64,000 bases of DNA, from the NCBI RefSeq assembly GCF_000011385.1, contig NC_005125.1:62001-126000 (forward strand). Direction: 5' to 3'. This document shows, piece by piece, positions 52,108 to 60,966 of this stretch. Position numbers and translations under genes: made by a program. Source of the stretch: Gloeobacter violaceus PCC 7421 (GTDB lineage: Bacteria > Cyanobacteriota > Cyanobacteriia > Gloeobacterales > Gloeobacteraceae). The notes beneath the pieces were generated by a model. It was not told the DNA's origin, did no database searches, and worked only from the letters and a program-made list of their open reading frames with translations. The first letter of the stretch is position 1; every line of letters begins with the position of its first letter.

Positions 52108-53565
52108 TTATTGTTGCAAGGTATGGGTGCGGGTGTTGTAGCGGGTACCCCAGATGCCGGTCTGGCCCAGGATATGCACGCGTAGATTAACCAAAGCGGC
52201 GGCGCGCAGCGAGCCGTTCCCAGAGTCCGTGGGCGCGGCGTAGGGTGAGAGGCCCCTCGCTTCAATCTTTTTACCGTCCAGCACGATGGCTGCCGCCTCC
52301 GACCCGCCGGTACCGGCCCCGAACGCGATCGCATCAGGGCTGCTCTGGGTCCGAGAAAGCTTGGCGCCTACCGACAACAAGATGCCGGTGTAGTGCGGAT
52401 AGTCGTAGAGGGCTCTGAGCGCCGTTTCCTGAATAGCGCCGCGGTTGTCCGGGTTCTGGGCGTCGTTGAGGCCAAGGGAATTAAAAATGTAGGTGCTTGC
52501 GGTCGTAGGGACAAGGCCGTAACTCTGGGGAAAATAAGTGGGCTTGAGGGCATAGAGGCGCTCGTTGCCCTTTTTGCTGCCCTGGATGGTAAGCGCACCG
52601 CGGTTGGCGGCGCTGTCGCCCGCGTAGCTCACCGTCACGACCCCCGCCGGCTGCGCGGCAACTGCGCGCCCGCTCAGGTTAAAGCTCCAGCCCTCGGTGA
52701 GCACGTCCGCCCGCACGTTGGTCATGTAGAGAGGCGCCCCGCCGGGTCTATGGGTGACGGTTTCGGGTGTTGCCTGCAAAAACGAGACTGAGCCCTGACC
52801 GATCACCTCGGCGCGATCGCCGCGGATGACAAGCCCGGTCAGATCCCCCAGGCCGATGCCCAAAAGCCCTGTCGTCAGACCAAAATCCTCGTTTACTTTC
52901 GCCATGACGCCCAGCAAACGGGCGAGGCGTCCCCGATCGTTAAAATGCGAATCGATCACGGTATTGGCGACAAAACCCAAAAAGTCGGCGTGGATGCCGC
53001 TGCCGCCGTCCGCGTCGTCGAGATAGCGCGTCTGGGCGTTGGTGAGTACGTCCTGAGAAATCAAATCTTTTTCCCCCGCCAGAGCGTACTGCGACTGGCT
53101 CATCGCCCCGGCGCTGGTGCCCCCCACGCCGCCCCCCAGCGTCTGGACCACATAGCGGATGTGATCCTCCAGGCGGGTGTCGTTCCAGTTGTCGTAGTAC
53201 TTACCCTGATCGCCGCCTTTGATGAAGATGGCGTCCACATCGCGCACCCGGTCCACCGCCGCCGGGTCATTGGCCTGGGTGCGGGTAGCCACCAGGACAT
53301 TAAAGGCATCGTCCGCCCCCAACCACTCGAAGTACTCGGGAATAAATTCGCTCTGGGAGGAGTCGGCGATCACCGCAACGGTGACGCGGCCGTCGCCGTT
53401 GACATCGCCCGCTTCGATCAAGGTCGGATAGAGCCGGTAGGACCAACTGGCGGTATCACCAATGTCGCCCTCGGAGCCGCCTCCAGCCACCATCACCACT
53501 CCCTGGGCGTAACAGGGCGCAGCCAGCAGCATCAGCGCCGGCACCAGGTTCAAGAACTTGCGCAT
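52108..53565 (-). CDS. Exported S51-family peptidase, likely cyanophycinase
   Basis: 485 residues from ATG 53565, chosen for the GAGGAAG ribosome-binding site. A signal peptide (LNLVPALMLLAAPCYAQ) predicts export. The S51 core has the nucleophile serine in GGGVGGTSAGAMSQSQ, FIKGGDQGKYY and the histidine in VIDSHFNDRGRLARL. Cyanophycinases cut cyanophycin into beta-Asp-Arg dipeptides; the exported form would act outside the cytoplasm. A DVNGDGRV calcium-loop-like segment sits near residue 48. A C-terminal extension (about residues 290-485) is beta-rich with no known domain. Confidence 0.85.
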   Translation of the reverse strand: MRKFLNLVPALMLLAAPCYAQGVVMVAGGGSEGDIGDTASWSYRLYPTLIEAGDVNGDGRVTVAVIADSSQSEFIPEYFEWLGADDAFNVLVATRTQANDPAAVDRVRDVDAIFIKGGDQGKYYDNWNDTRLEDHIRYVVQTLGGGVGGTSAGAMSQSQYALAGEKDLISQDVLTNAQTRYLDDADGGSGIHADFLGFVANTVIDSHFNDRGRLARLLGVMAKVNEDFGLTTGLLGIGLGDLTGLVIRGDRAEVIGQGSVSFLQATPETVTHRPGGAPLYMTNVRADVLTEGWSFNLSGRAVAAQPAGVVTVSYAGDSAANRGALTIQGSKKGNERLYALKPTYFPQSYGLVPTTASTYIFNSLGLNDAQNPDNRGAIQETALRALYDYPHYTGILLSVGAKLSRTQSSPDAIAFGAGTGGSEAAAIVLDGKKIEARGLSPYAAPTDSGNGSLRAAALVNLRVHILGQTGIWGTRYNTRTHTLQQ

Positions 53566-53629
53566 GGGACACTTCCTCAAGACCGTAGGAAGTATCGCAC
53601 AAGCTTACCTGCAAAAGTGCTTAAGAAAA

Positions 53630-53974
53630 TCAAGTGGGCGGGTCGTCCTCGTCCTCGATCTGAATGGGCCGGGGCTCGTTGCCGGTCGGTTTTTTAGCCG
53701 CCGGATCCTCGTAGCGTTCGATAACGACCTTGGCGCGGGAGACGACCGCCGCGACACCCGCGACACCCGCAAGCAAGGGGGCAAAGAACAACAAACCCGC
53801 CCCGGCGGCCACGCCAATGTTGAGGGGGATTTCCAGCAACGTTTTGCCCTGAGGATCTTGAATCAAGATCCGGCGAACGTTGCCTTCCTGGATCGCTTCT
53901 TTGACTTTGTCTACGAGTTGGTTGCCAAGGACGTAGGCTTCCTCGGTGAAATTACGGTTGTGTGCCATGGCCAT
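53630..53974 (-). CDS. DUF4342-like small protein
   Basis: 114 residues. ELVDKVK-type segment (NQLVDKVKEAIQEGNVRRIL), IQDPQGKTLLEIPLNIGV and a hydrophobic stretch (LLFFAPLLAGVAGVAAVV) match the DUF4342 pattern; an acidic tail follows (EDEDDPP). Function unknown, likely membrane-associated. Confidence 0.8.
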   Translation of the reverse strand: MAMAHNRNFTEEAYVLGNQLVDKVKEAIQEGNVRRILIQDPQGKTLLEIPLNIGVAAGAGLLFFAPLLAGVAGVAAVVSRAKVVIERYEDPAAKKPTGNEPRPIQIEDEDDPPT

Positions 53975-54078
53975 CGCGCTCGTCTGGTGTTGTTTCTATT
54001 GTCCCATTCCCTTCCGGGGATCTTTGAGGAAAACCGTCCCGGCCCACGGTTGCGGACCGGGACGCTCGAAACAGCGAG

Positions 54079-55365
54079 TTACTTGCGGGCGTTGGTGGCC
54101 GGCTTGGTCTCGATGAGCTTGGCCAGCACCGTCACAGCGCGCTGGTACTGGATGTCGGCGCCGGTGGCAGGCTCGATGGGAGCCTTGCGCGCCTCCTCCG
54201 GAAAGGCCACGACCACATCGGGCTGGATGCCCTTTTTGTGGATGTCGTTGCCGGAGGGGGTCAGGTAGTGGGCGATGGTGACGTTTACCCCGGAACCGTC
54301 GGAGAGGGCGTTCACCTGCTGGATGACCCCTTTGCCGAAGGTCTTCATGCCCACCAGGGTGCCGCGCCGGTTGTCCTGGATGGCGCCGGCGAGAATCTCG
54401 CTGGCCGAGGCCGAACCTTGATCGACCAGCACCACCAGGGGCAGGTTGGTCACCGGATGGCGGTCGGCGGTCAGTTGATCCTGGGTGCCGGCGCGATCGA
54501 CCGTCGAGACGATCGTGCCTTGATCGAGCACCAGGCTGGCCACGCGGGTGGCGGCATCGAGCAGGCCACCGGGGTTGCCGCGCAGGTCGAGTACCCAGCC
54601 TTGCACCCCTGCTTCGCTCAGCTTGGCAAAGGCCCGCTGCATCTCGTTGGGAGCCTTTTCAGAAAATTCCGCAAGGCGGATGTAGCCTACTTTGCGGCCA
54701 TTTTCTTCTTTGAGGGAGCTGGTGACCACCTTCAGCTCGATCGGAGCACGGGTGATCGTAAAACTCATCTTCTGCCCCGAGCGCAGCACCGACAGCGTCA
54801 CCTGGGTGCCGCGATCGCCGCGGATCATCCGGGAGACCTCACCGATTTCGAGCTTGGCGGTCGCTTTGCCGTCGACGGCGAGCAACTCGTCTTTGGCCTG
54901 GATGCCCGAGCGGCTGGCGGGGCTATCTTCGAGGGTTTTGACCACCACCGGCAGTTTGCTCGCCTGGGAGACCCCCAGTTGGATGCCGACCCCCACCAGC
55001 TCGCCGCTGGTCTGATCGCGCAACGCCTGAAATTCGCGCGGGTCGAGAAAGCGGGTGTACGGATCGCCCAGCACCTTCAAGGAATTGCGAATCGCCTCGT
55101 AGGCTTCTTCTTTGCTTTTGTAGTCGCGGCCCAGCAACTGCTCGCGCGCCGCTATCCAGTTTTGTTTGTTGAAGGTCGGATCGACAAACTCGCGGTCCAC
55201 CGTCTGCCAGACTTCATCGACGATCGCCTTGGGTGAATCTTCGAGCCTGGCTTCGTACTCGGCGCGCAGCTTGACGGGCTGCTTGGGGGCGGCCGTCACC
55301 GCGGCGGAGCCGACGAGGCTGAGGATGACCGTGAGCAGGACACTCTTTCGAAAGAAATCTTGCAT
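54079..55365 (-). CDS. S41 carboxyl-terminal processing protease (second copy)
   Basis: 428 residues from ATG 55365; an in-frame ATG at 55380 is also possible. The N-terminus is a cleavable signal peptide (FFRKSVLLTVILSLVGSAAVTAA) with no lipobox. A PDZ domain (SGELVGVGIQLGVSQ) precedes the protease domain with the catalytic Ser in GSASASEILAGAIQ and Lys in GMKTFGKG. It is a clear paralogue of the lipoprotein at 6283-7554 and is a candidate D1 C-terminal processing protease. Confidence 0.92.
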   Translation of the reverse strand: MQDFFRKSVLLTVILSLVGSAAVTAAPKQPVKLRAEYEARLEDSPKAIVDEVWQTVDREFVDPTFNKQNWIAAREQLLGRDYKSKEEAYEAIRNSLKVLGDPYTRFLDPREFQALRDQTSGELVGVGIQLGVSQASKLPVVVKTLEDSPASRSGIQAKDELLAVDGKATAKLEIGEVSRMIRGDRGTQVTLSVLRSGQKMSFTITRAPIELKVVTSSLKEENGRKVGYIRLAEFSEKAPNEMQRAFAKLSEAGVQGWVLDLRGNPGGLLDAATRVASLVLDQGTIVSTVDRAGTQDQLTADRHPVTNLPLVVLVDQGSASASEILAGAIQDNRRGTLVGMKTFGKGVIQQVNALSDGSGVNVTIAHYLTPSGNDIHKKGIQPDVVVAFPEEARKAPIEPATGADIQYQRAVTVLAKLIETKPATNARK

Positions 55366-55548
55366 AGTGTTTTCGATCATTGCGCTGTGCTGGTAGTGAT
55401 GGTCTGGACTGCAAGACGCCACGGGTGGCCCCGAAGTGCCCGCACCAATTAGGGCCAGTCTATCTGCTCAGACCGAAACCGGGGCGGGCGGACCGAAAAG
55501 AGCCTGCTATCTTAGTTGAAGCATTCGTAACAATGCGCGGGCAAGGCG

Positions 55549-55830
55549 ATGGACTGGAAACTGGTGGGCGTCACTTTTGGGGCCATTTTCCTGGCGGAGT
55601 TGGGGGATAAGACGCAGCTCGCCACATTTTTGATGACCGCCAAGTCGGGCTCGCCCTGGGCGGTGTTCTTGGGCTCTTCGCTGGCGCTGGTATTGGCGAG
55701 CCTGTTGGGGGTGCTGGCGGGCGCGTGGCTGAGCAAGCTTATTCCTCCCACCTACTTGCAATTGGGCGCAGCGGCGGGATTTGTAATCATCGGCTGCTTG
55801 ATGTTCTACCAGGTCTGGCGCGGCGGCTAG
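55549..55830 (+). CDS. Half-size GDT1/TMEM165 (UPF0016) cation transporter
   Basis: 93 residues with three hydrophobic helices. The diagnostic ELGDKTQ motif is in TFGAIFLAELGDKTQLATFL. The family moves Mn2+ or Ca2+. Full-length members have two such halves; here only one half is encoded and no partner half is adjacent, so it would have to dimerise or pair with a gene elsewhere. Confidence 0.85.
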   Translation: MDWKLVGVTFGAIFLAELGDKTQLATFLMTAKSGSPWAVFLGSSLALVLASLLGVLAGAWLSKLIPPTYLQLGAAAGFVIIGCLMFYQVWRGG

Positions 55831-55921
55831 GGCAGGGCAACCAAAAATTTGGTCCAGGGCCGGCCCCACATCTGGGGTGGCTGGGAGATAATAAACAAAA
55901 TCATCCGCCGAGCCGATACTT

Positions 55922-56935
55922 ATGTCTTTGCACGCCGAACTTCATCGTCACCTGGGCGGGTCGGTGGTCCCCCGGATCCTCTGGCGCTACCTGGTGCGCC
56001 AGGATCACCCGCTCGCCGAGCAGTATCCCGAATACAAAGATTTCGAAGCCTTTTTTACCCGCCCCCGCCGCAGCCTCGAAGAATACCTCGAACTGCACAC
56101 CCTCGTCGAGCACGTCCAGACGCTCGATGCCCTGCCTTATTTTGTCATGCGCCTCATCCGGGGCGCTTATATTTTCGAGAATCTTGCCTACCTCGAAATC
56201 CGCTACACGCCCTACCTGCGCACCGACCGCAACTTGGCCGAGGATCAGCGTATCGCCCAGATGGCCGAGGTGGTGCGCGCGATCGGCGATGCCGCCCGCT
56301 CTCCCGAGTACCCGATCGTCACCAGCCAGATCCTCTGCATGCACAGCCGCCTCAGCGATAAGGTCAACCGGGCGATCGTGGATCTGGCCGCCTCGATGCC
56401 CGAATATATCTGCGGTATCGACGTGGCCGGAGGCGACAGCCACTATGCAGCCCGGCTCGAGACGTTTGCAGATCTCTACAAATACGCCCTTGCCATGGGC
56501 ATCAAGACCACCGCCCATCTATACGAGACCAAAGACGGCATCTACCCGCAGCTCTTGCCCTACGTCTGCCGCATCGGCCACGGCATTCAAATTCCGCTGC
56601 TGCACCCGGAGCTTCTGCCGCAACTGGCAGCCCGCCGCCAGTGTCTGGAAATTTGCCCGACCACCTATATCAAGACCGGTACCCTGAGCGACATTGGCCA
56701 GCTGCGTCCCGTCTTCGAGCGCTGCTTTGAAGCGGGCGTCGACATCGCCATCTGCACCGACAACGCCGGTCTGCACGATGTGCGGCTGCCCTTCGAGTAC
56801 GAAAATCTGCTCACCAACGACGTCATCGACTTCAAGCAGCTCAAAGCCTGCCAGGAGGCGAGCTTCCGCCACGCCTTCGCCTGGCCCCACGCCAAGCCGC
56901 CTGCGGCGATGCTCACCACCCAGACCGTCGGCTGA
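55922..56935 (+). CDS. Adenosine/AMP deaminase superfamily protein with altered motifs
   Basis: 337 residues, a TIM-barrel amidohydrolase of the adenosine-deaminase type. Motif 1 is ELHRHLGGS (H8-R-H10, usually H-x-H-L-D/G). The proton-shuttle motif is H199-L-Y-E202 rather than H-A-G-E. RIGHG (H220) and a TD-type ligand D280 in CTDNAGLHD (usually TDDP) follow. The metal-binding set is retained, so it is probably an active deaminase-like hydrolase; the altered loops suggest a substrate other than adenosine. The gene starts 91 bp after the GDT1 half. Confidence 0.8.
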   Translation: MSLHAELHRHLGGSVVPRILWRYLVRQDHPLAEQYPEYKDFEAFFTRPRRSLEEYLELHTLVEHVQTLDALPYFVMRLIRGAYIFENLAYLEIRYTPYLRTDRNLAEDQRIAQMAEVVRAIGDAARSPEYPIVTSQILCMHSRLSDKVNRAIVDLAASMPEYICGIDVAGGDSHYAARLETFADLYKYALAMGIKTTAHLYETKDGIYPQLLPYVCRIGHGIQIPLLHPELLPQLAARRQCLEICPTTYIKTGTLSDIGQLRPVFERCFEAGVDIAICTDNAGLHDVRLPFEYENLLTNDVIDFKQLKACQEASFRHAFAWPHAKPPAAMLTTQTVG

Positions 56936-57015
56936 GCCTGCGGCCCCAAGCATCTTTCTGTAGTCCTGACACTATATGTAGTGTTAGACTACTTCCGGTC
57001 GCGGCCCGGGGTCCC

Positions 57016-57891
57016 ATGCGCGTTCAAGCCGTCCACAAGCAGCCTTTTCATGCCATTCCCTACCGTGCCGTCGCCCCGAGCGGTGAGGTGCGAAGCCGCT
57101 GGTTCGGATTGTCCCACGCGACGGTGGACCGGCTGCCCGAGGGGTGCGACGCGGTATTTGCCTGCTCGGATTTGCAGGGGATCTTCGAGCGGGCGGGCGA
57201 AGAGGCGCCCCGTTTGCTCGGGGAGGCAGTAGCGGCGGAGTTGGCGAAACTCGCGGGCGGCGGTTATTTACCCGGGGCCGCTCGGGTAGGGGTGCTGCTG
57301 TGCGGCGATTTGTTCGTGCGTCCCCAACTCGACCGGCGCGGCGGCATCGGCGATGTGCGCCCGGTGTGGCGGGCTTTTGCGCGGCACTTTCGCTGGGTGG
57401 CGGGGGTGGCGGGCAACCACGACGACTTTGGCACCGCCAAGGAGCGCGCCGCTTTTTTGTCCGAACCCGGCATCCATTTGCTCGACGGCGAGGTGGTCGA
57501 CCTGGGCGGTCTGCGGGTGGCGGGCCTCGGGGGGATCATCGGCGATCCGGTCAAGCCCCAGCGCCGCAAGGAAAAAGATTTTGTGCGCGCGCTCAAAAAG
57601 CTCGTCGGTGCCCGGCCGGACGTGATGCTGCTGCACCAGGGTCCGGACGCGCCTGAGTTCAAATTAAGCGGCCATCGGGCCGTGCGCGAGGTACTCGGCC
57701 GCGCTCCCGTCCCCCTGGTGATGAGCGGCCACACGCACTGGAAAGAACCGCTCGCCACCAATTTCCGCGGCTCGCAGCTGCTCAATCTCGAAGGGCGGGG
57801 CCTGCTGCTGCAGCGCGGGGTGCCCAGCTTGCCTGCAGGACTCAAGTTGCAGTTTTCGGGAGCGCACTGGCATCTGGCCGCGGAGCTGTGA
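57016..57891 (+). CDS. Calcineurin-like metallophosphoesterase
   Basis: 291 residues. The metal-binding blocks are GDLF (residue about 98), GNHDD (about 135) and GHTHW (about 240), with the first-block SDLQG near residue 51. Cytoplasmic; substrate unknown. Its last 50 bp overlap tail to tail with the CobW-type gene. Confidence 0.85.
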   Translation: MRVQAVHKQPFHAIPYRAVAPSGEVRSRWFGLSHATVDRLPEGCDAVFACSDLQGIFERAGEEAPRLLGEAVAAELAKLAGGGYLPGAARVGVLLCGDLFVRPQLDRRGGIGDVRPVWRAFARHFRWVAGVAGNHDDFGTAKERAAFLSEPGIHLLDGEVVDLGGLRVAGLGGIIGDPVKPQRRKEKDFVRALKKLVGARPDVMLLHQGPDAPEFKLSGHRAVREVLGRAPVPLVMSGHTHWKEPLATNFRGSQLLNLEGRGLLLQRGVPSLPAGLKLQFSGAHWHLAAEL

Positions 57892-58897
57892 GAGCGCCCT
57901 CGGCCAGTGCCCGCCCGATCGTTTCCGCCTCCAGATCTTTGCCGATGATCACCAGATCGGTGCGGCGGGTTTCATCTTTGCCCCAGGGACGGTCGAAGTA
58001 GCGCTCGAAGCGGTGACCTACCCCCTGGATCACCAGGCGCAGGGGTTTACCGGCGGCATGGACAAAGCCCTTGACCCGGTAGATTTCGTCGGAGCGCACC
58101 AGCCGCTGCAGTGCGGCCACCAGCCGGTCGGGATCTTGCGGTCCTTCCAGCCGCACGCTGAGCGCCCGGATGTCTTCGTCGTGGTCGTGTTCTGCTTCGC
58201 TGTCGTGGTGGCTGGGGCGCTTGGCGATCTGCTCTTCGACCGCCTGACCCAGACCCAATAAAGTGCGCGGGTCCACCCGGCTGTGGCTTGCGGCGATGAG
58301 CTTGACCGAATCCGGCAGCAAAGCGCGCAGGTGCGCTTCGACGGCCGGTTGATCCGCCGGTGCCACCTGATCGCTCTTGTTGAGCAGAACCAGGTCAGCG
58401 CAGGCCAGTTGATCTTCGAACAGCTCAACAAGTTCTTCCTCCGTTGCGCCGTGGCCGGGGGCGTCGCTCGTGCGCTCGAACAGGCCGCCCCGCGCGACGG
58501 AAGCGGCATCCACAATCGTCACCACCCCATCAACCGTCGCGCCATTGCGAATTTCGGGCCAGCGAAACGCCTGCACCAGCGGTTTCGGAAGCGCCAAGCC
58601 GGAAGTTTCGACCAAAATGTGGTCGATCTCATCGCGGCGGGCGATCAGCCTCTGCATCGTGGGTAAAAATTCTTCCTGCACCGTGCAGCACAAGCAGCCG
58701 TTGGTCAATTCGATGATGTCCTCCTCACCGCAGCCGCCGCAGGCTTTGACCAGTTCGCCGTCGATGCCCAGTTCGCCGAACTCGTTGACCAGCACGGCGA
58801 TGCGCAGCCCCTGATTGTGGGTGAGGATGTGGCGGATAAGGGTCGTTTTGCCGCTTCCCAAAAAGCCGGTGATCACCGTGACGGGTACTTTCTGCAT
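57842..58897 (-). CDS. CobW/G3E-family GTPase, metallochaperone type
   Basis: 351 residues. The P-loop is TGFLGSGKTTLIRHIL, the Switch region has ELTNGCLCCTVQEEF (the C-x-C-C metal site), then VETSGLALPKP and LLNKSDQV (NKxD). A His/Asp/Glu-rich insert (HHDSEAEHDHDED) may bind Co or Zn, and a C-terminal CobW_C domain follows. The ACGGCGEED segment resembles CobW proper, so cobalt delivery for cobalamin is a good guess, but zinc chaperone is possible. Confidence 0.88.
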   Translation of the reverse strand: MQKVPVTVITGFLGSGKTTLIRHILTHNQGLRIAVLVNEFGELGIDGELVKACGGCGEEDIIELTNGCLCCTVQEEFLPTMQRLIARRDEIDHILVETSGLALPKPLVQAFRWPEIRNGATVDGVVTIVDAASVARGGLFERTSDAPGHGATEEELVELFEDQLACADLVLLNKSDQVAPADQPAVEAHLRALLPDSVKLIAASHSRVDPRTLLGLGQAVEEQIAKRPSHHDSEAEHDHDEDIRALSVRLEGPQDPDRLVAALQRLVRSDEIYRVKGFVHAAGKPLRLVIQGVGHRFERYFDRPWGKDETRRTDLVIIGKDLEAETIGRALAEGALTAPRPDASALPKTAT

Positions 58898-59047
58898 GAC
58901 AGGTTGTGTAATTGAGCTTCGTTATCGTACACCGACTGCCCTGGATGGGTAAGCCGTAGCCCGGCTGCCTGATATCGCTCCCGGGACGCAGGTCGATCCA
59001 AAGCTGGAGATACTAGTCTGTAGACGTTTCGGCGTAGGTTGGCAGCC

Positions 59048-59533
59048 ATGCATCGGATCCTTGCTTTGTTGATTGGCGGTTACGGAGGCGCTTCACCTCT
59101 GGCGGATGTGGGCTTGTTGGTATTGCGGGTGTTTGCTGGGCTCACGATGGCGGTCCATGGCCTCGGCAAGGTGCCGCCCAACGAAGGGCTGGTGGAGACG
59201 GTGGCGAGCCTGGGCTTCCCGGCGCCGGTCTTTTTTGCCTGGTCGGCGGGCCTTGCCGAACTGGTGGGGGGCATTCTTCTGGCAGTTGGCCTTTTGACCC
59301 GGCCGGCGGCGGCGGCGGTTCTCTTTACGATGCTGGTGGCAGGCTTCATCCTGCACGGCTCCCAGCCTTTTGCTGAAAAAGAACTGGCCCTGTTGTACGC
59401 TGCGGTGTCGTTCGCCTTTTTGTTGGTGGGAGCGGGACGGTATAGCCTCGACGGGTTGATTGGCGGGCGGTTGCTGGGCAGCGGTGCGGGGGGGCGGCCT
59501 CTCGGCCGCGACCGCGCCCCTTCACCCCGTTAG
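59048..59533 (+). CDS. DoxX-family membrane protein
   Basis: 161 residues from ATG 59048. Four hydrophobic helices in DoxX order: LVLRVFAGLTMAVHGLGK, FFAWSAGLAELVGGILLAVG, AAAVLFTMLVAGFILHG and ELALLYAAVSFAFLLVGAG, ending in RYSLDGLIG. The function is related to quinol or thiosulfate metabolism in some species, otherwise unknown. The stop codon lies inside a 16-bp direct repeat. Confidence 0.85.
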   Translation: MHRILALLIGGYGGASPLADVGLLVLRVFAGLTMAVHGLGKVPPNEGLVETVASLGFPAPVFFAWSAGLAELVGGILLAVGLLTRPAAAAVLFTMLVAGFILHGSQPFAEKELALLYAAVSFAFLLVGAGRYSLDGLIGGRLLGSGAGGRPLGRDRAPSPR

Positions 59534-59534
59534 C
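59519..59534 (+). repeat. 16-bp direct repeat, left copy
   Basis: CCTTCACCCCGTTAGC, at the end of the DoxX gene (covering its stop codon). The identical sequence occurs at 60267-60282 and the two bracket the toxin-antitoxin pair. Confidence 0.9.
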
Positions 59535-59669
59535 TTAGGAGCAAGCCGGGTTAGCGAATAGGCTGTTGCGCCCGGAACGTCATTTCTGGGGCGTGTTCGC
59601 AAGAAAAAAACGTTGCATGACAGTTTGTTCAGAAATATGGTTAAGGAACCAAGAAGGGTTGAAACCGAC

Positions 59670-59867
59670 ATGCAATGCGAAGAGAAAGATCTATTTGACA
59701 AAATTCGCAGCCTGCCGCCGGAGAAACTCGCGGAAGTTGCGGATTTCGTCGATTTTCTTTATCAACGCGAACAGGCGCGCCTGACACAAGCGAGCAGTGC
59801 GCTGTCGGAAGATTCCTTCCGTCGGATTTGGGACAATACCGAAGATGCCGTCTACGATACCCTATGA
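59670..59867 (+). CDS. Small antitoxin-like protein
   Basis: 65 residues from ATG 59670; ATGs at 59613 and 59637 are alternatives. The pattern LFDKIRSLPPEKLAEVADFVDFL resembles short DUF2281-type antitoxins. It overlaps the start of the toxin gene by 23 bp, which is typical for type II pairs. Confidence 0.7.
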   Translation: MQCEEKDLFDKIRSLPPEKLAEVADFVDFLYQREQARLTQASSALSEDSFRRIWDNTEDAVYDTL

Positions 59868-60192
59868 TTTTGGAGATATCATTCTGGTTGCATTCCCGTT
59901 CAGCGATCTCAAAACCAAGAAGAAACGTCCTGCTGTTGTTGTGAGTTCTTCTTTCTATCAGACTCGTTATCCTGACGTTATTTTGATGGCTGTCACCAGC
60001 CAGATCCAAACACCACAGTATCCGGGTGAAGTTTTAATAGCTGATTGGCAAGCAGCAGGTCTGCTCAAAGCATCTGTTACAAAGCCCGTTTTGGCAACCG
60101 TGGAAACGGAACTGATCATTAGAAAACTAGGGCAATTAGCCTCAGCAGATCAAGAAGCAGTACGAGCAACGTTGCTGATTATCTTTGGATAA
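59845..60192 (+). CDS. MazF/PemK-type toxin
   Basis: 115 residues from ATG 59845, in the 3' end of the antitoxin gene. Motifs include YDFGDIILVAFPFSDLKTKKK-like start, RPAVVVSSS and LMAVTSQIQ, with a KPVLATVETELI core, typical of PemK/MazF ribonucleases. It is distinct from the mazF at 33140. Confidence 0.85.
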   Translation: MPSTIPYDFGDIILVAFPFSDLKTKKKRPAVVVSSSFYQTRYPDVILMAVTSQIQTPQYPGEVLIADWQAAGLLKASVTKPVLATVETELIIRKLGQLASADQEAVRATLLIIFG

Positions 60193-60266
60193 ATAGCAGT
60201 GATTAGACCAGGACATGTCAACCGCACATAGGCTGAACATAAATCTATACCGTGCGCTGCATCACT

Positions 60267-60282
60267 CCTTCACCCCGTTAGC
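60267..60282 (+). repeat. 16-bp direct repeat, right copy
   Basis: CCTTCACCCCGTTAGC, identical to 59519-59534, three bases before the 3' end of menG. Between the copies lies about 730 bp holding only the toxin-antitoxin pair; the 60193-60266 remainder is AT-richer and non-coding. Confidence 0.9.
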
Positions 60283-60285
60283 GGC

Positions 60286-60966
60286 TTATTGCGCCACCAG
60301 CACCCCAACCGTTCCACCGATCAACGGATAGTGGCTCGCTTGGCTAAATCCGGCTTGCTGGGCCAGCCGCACCTGCTCGTCTCCTGTAGGAAAGCGCTCC
60401 AGGCTCGGGGCGATGTAGGCGTACTCGGCCTCCAGGCCTTGGGCGCGGCCGAGTGCCGTGACCCAGCCTTCAAGATACCAGCGCTGAAAAGCCCGCCACC
60501 CGGCGTCGGCCGGGGCGTGCAAATCGAGAATCACCGCTCGGCCGCCGGGTTTGAGCACCCGACGCAGCTGTGCGAAGCAGGCGGGAATATCGACGACGTT
60601 GCGCAGTCCGAAACCCTGAGTCACCGCGTCGAAGCTGTCGTCGGCAAAAGGCAAATCCAGGGCGTCCGCTTCGAGCCAACGCACCCGCCCTTCGCGATCG
60701 CGGCGGCGGGCCTGGGCCAGCTGGGCGGCGGCAAAATCGACCCCCCAGACCGTACCGGCGACCCCCACCCGCCGGGCGAGCAAAAAAGCCAGATCGCCGG
60801 TGCCGCAGCACAGATCGAGCACCGTATCCCCCGGCTTGCAATCGGTCCAACGGATGGCCATCTTCTTCCAGACCCGGTGCAAACCGAAGCTCATCCGGTC
60901 ATTGATCTGGTCATAGACCGGCGCAATGGCGTTGAAGATGCCCTGGATCTCCTGGCTACCCTGCAT
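60286..60966 (-). CDS. menG: Demethylphylloquinone/demethylmenaquinone methyltransferase
   Basis: 226 residues from ATG 60966. The SAM-binding motif is VLDLCCGTGDLAFLL, with the UbiE signatures IFNAIAPVYDQINDRMSFGL and AVTQGFGLRNVVDIPACFAQ, and RVLKPGGRAVIL. It adds the last methyl group of phylloquinone or menaquinone, needed for photosystem I. The ATG overlaps the mobA stop by one base. Confidence 0.93.
   Translation of the reverse strand: MQGSQEIQGIFNAIAPVYDQINDRMSFGLHRVWKKMAIRWTDCKPGDTVLDLCCGTGDLAFLLARRVGVAGTVWGVDFAAAQLAQARRRDREGRVRWLEADALDLPFADDSFDAVTQGFGLRNVVDIPACFAQLRRVLKPGGRAVILDLHAPADAGWRAFQRWYLEGWVTALGRAQGLEAEYAYIAPSLERFPTGDEQVRLAQQAGFSQASHYPLIGGTVGVLVAQ

Noticed and set aside
58898-59047. 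Zur-box or riboswitch upstream of the CobW-type gene
   Set aside because: Scanning the 150-bp gap showed no convincing Zur palindrome or cobalamin riboswitch core.
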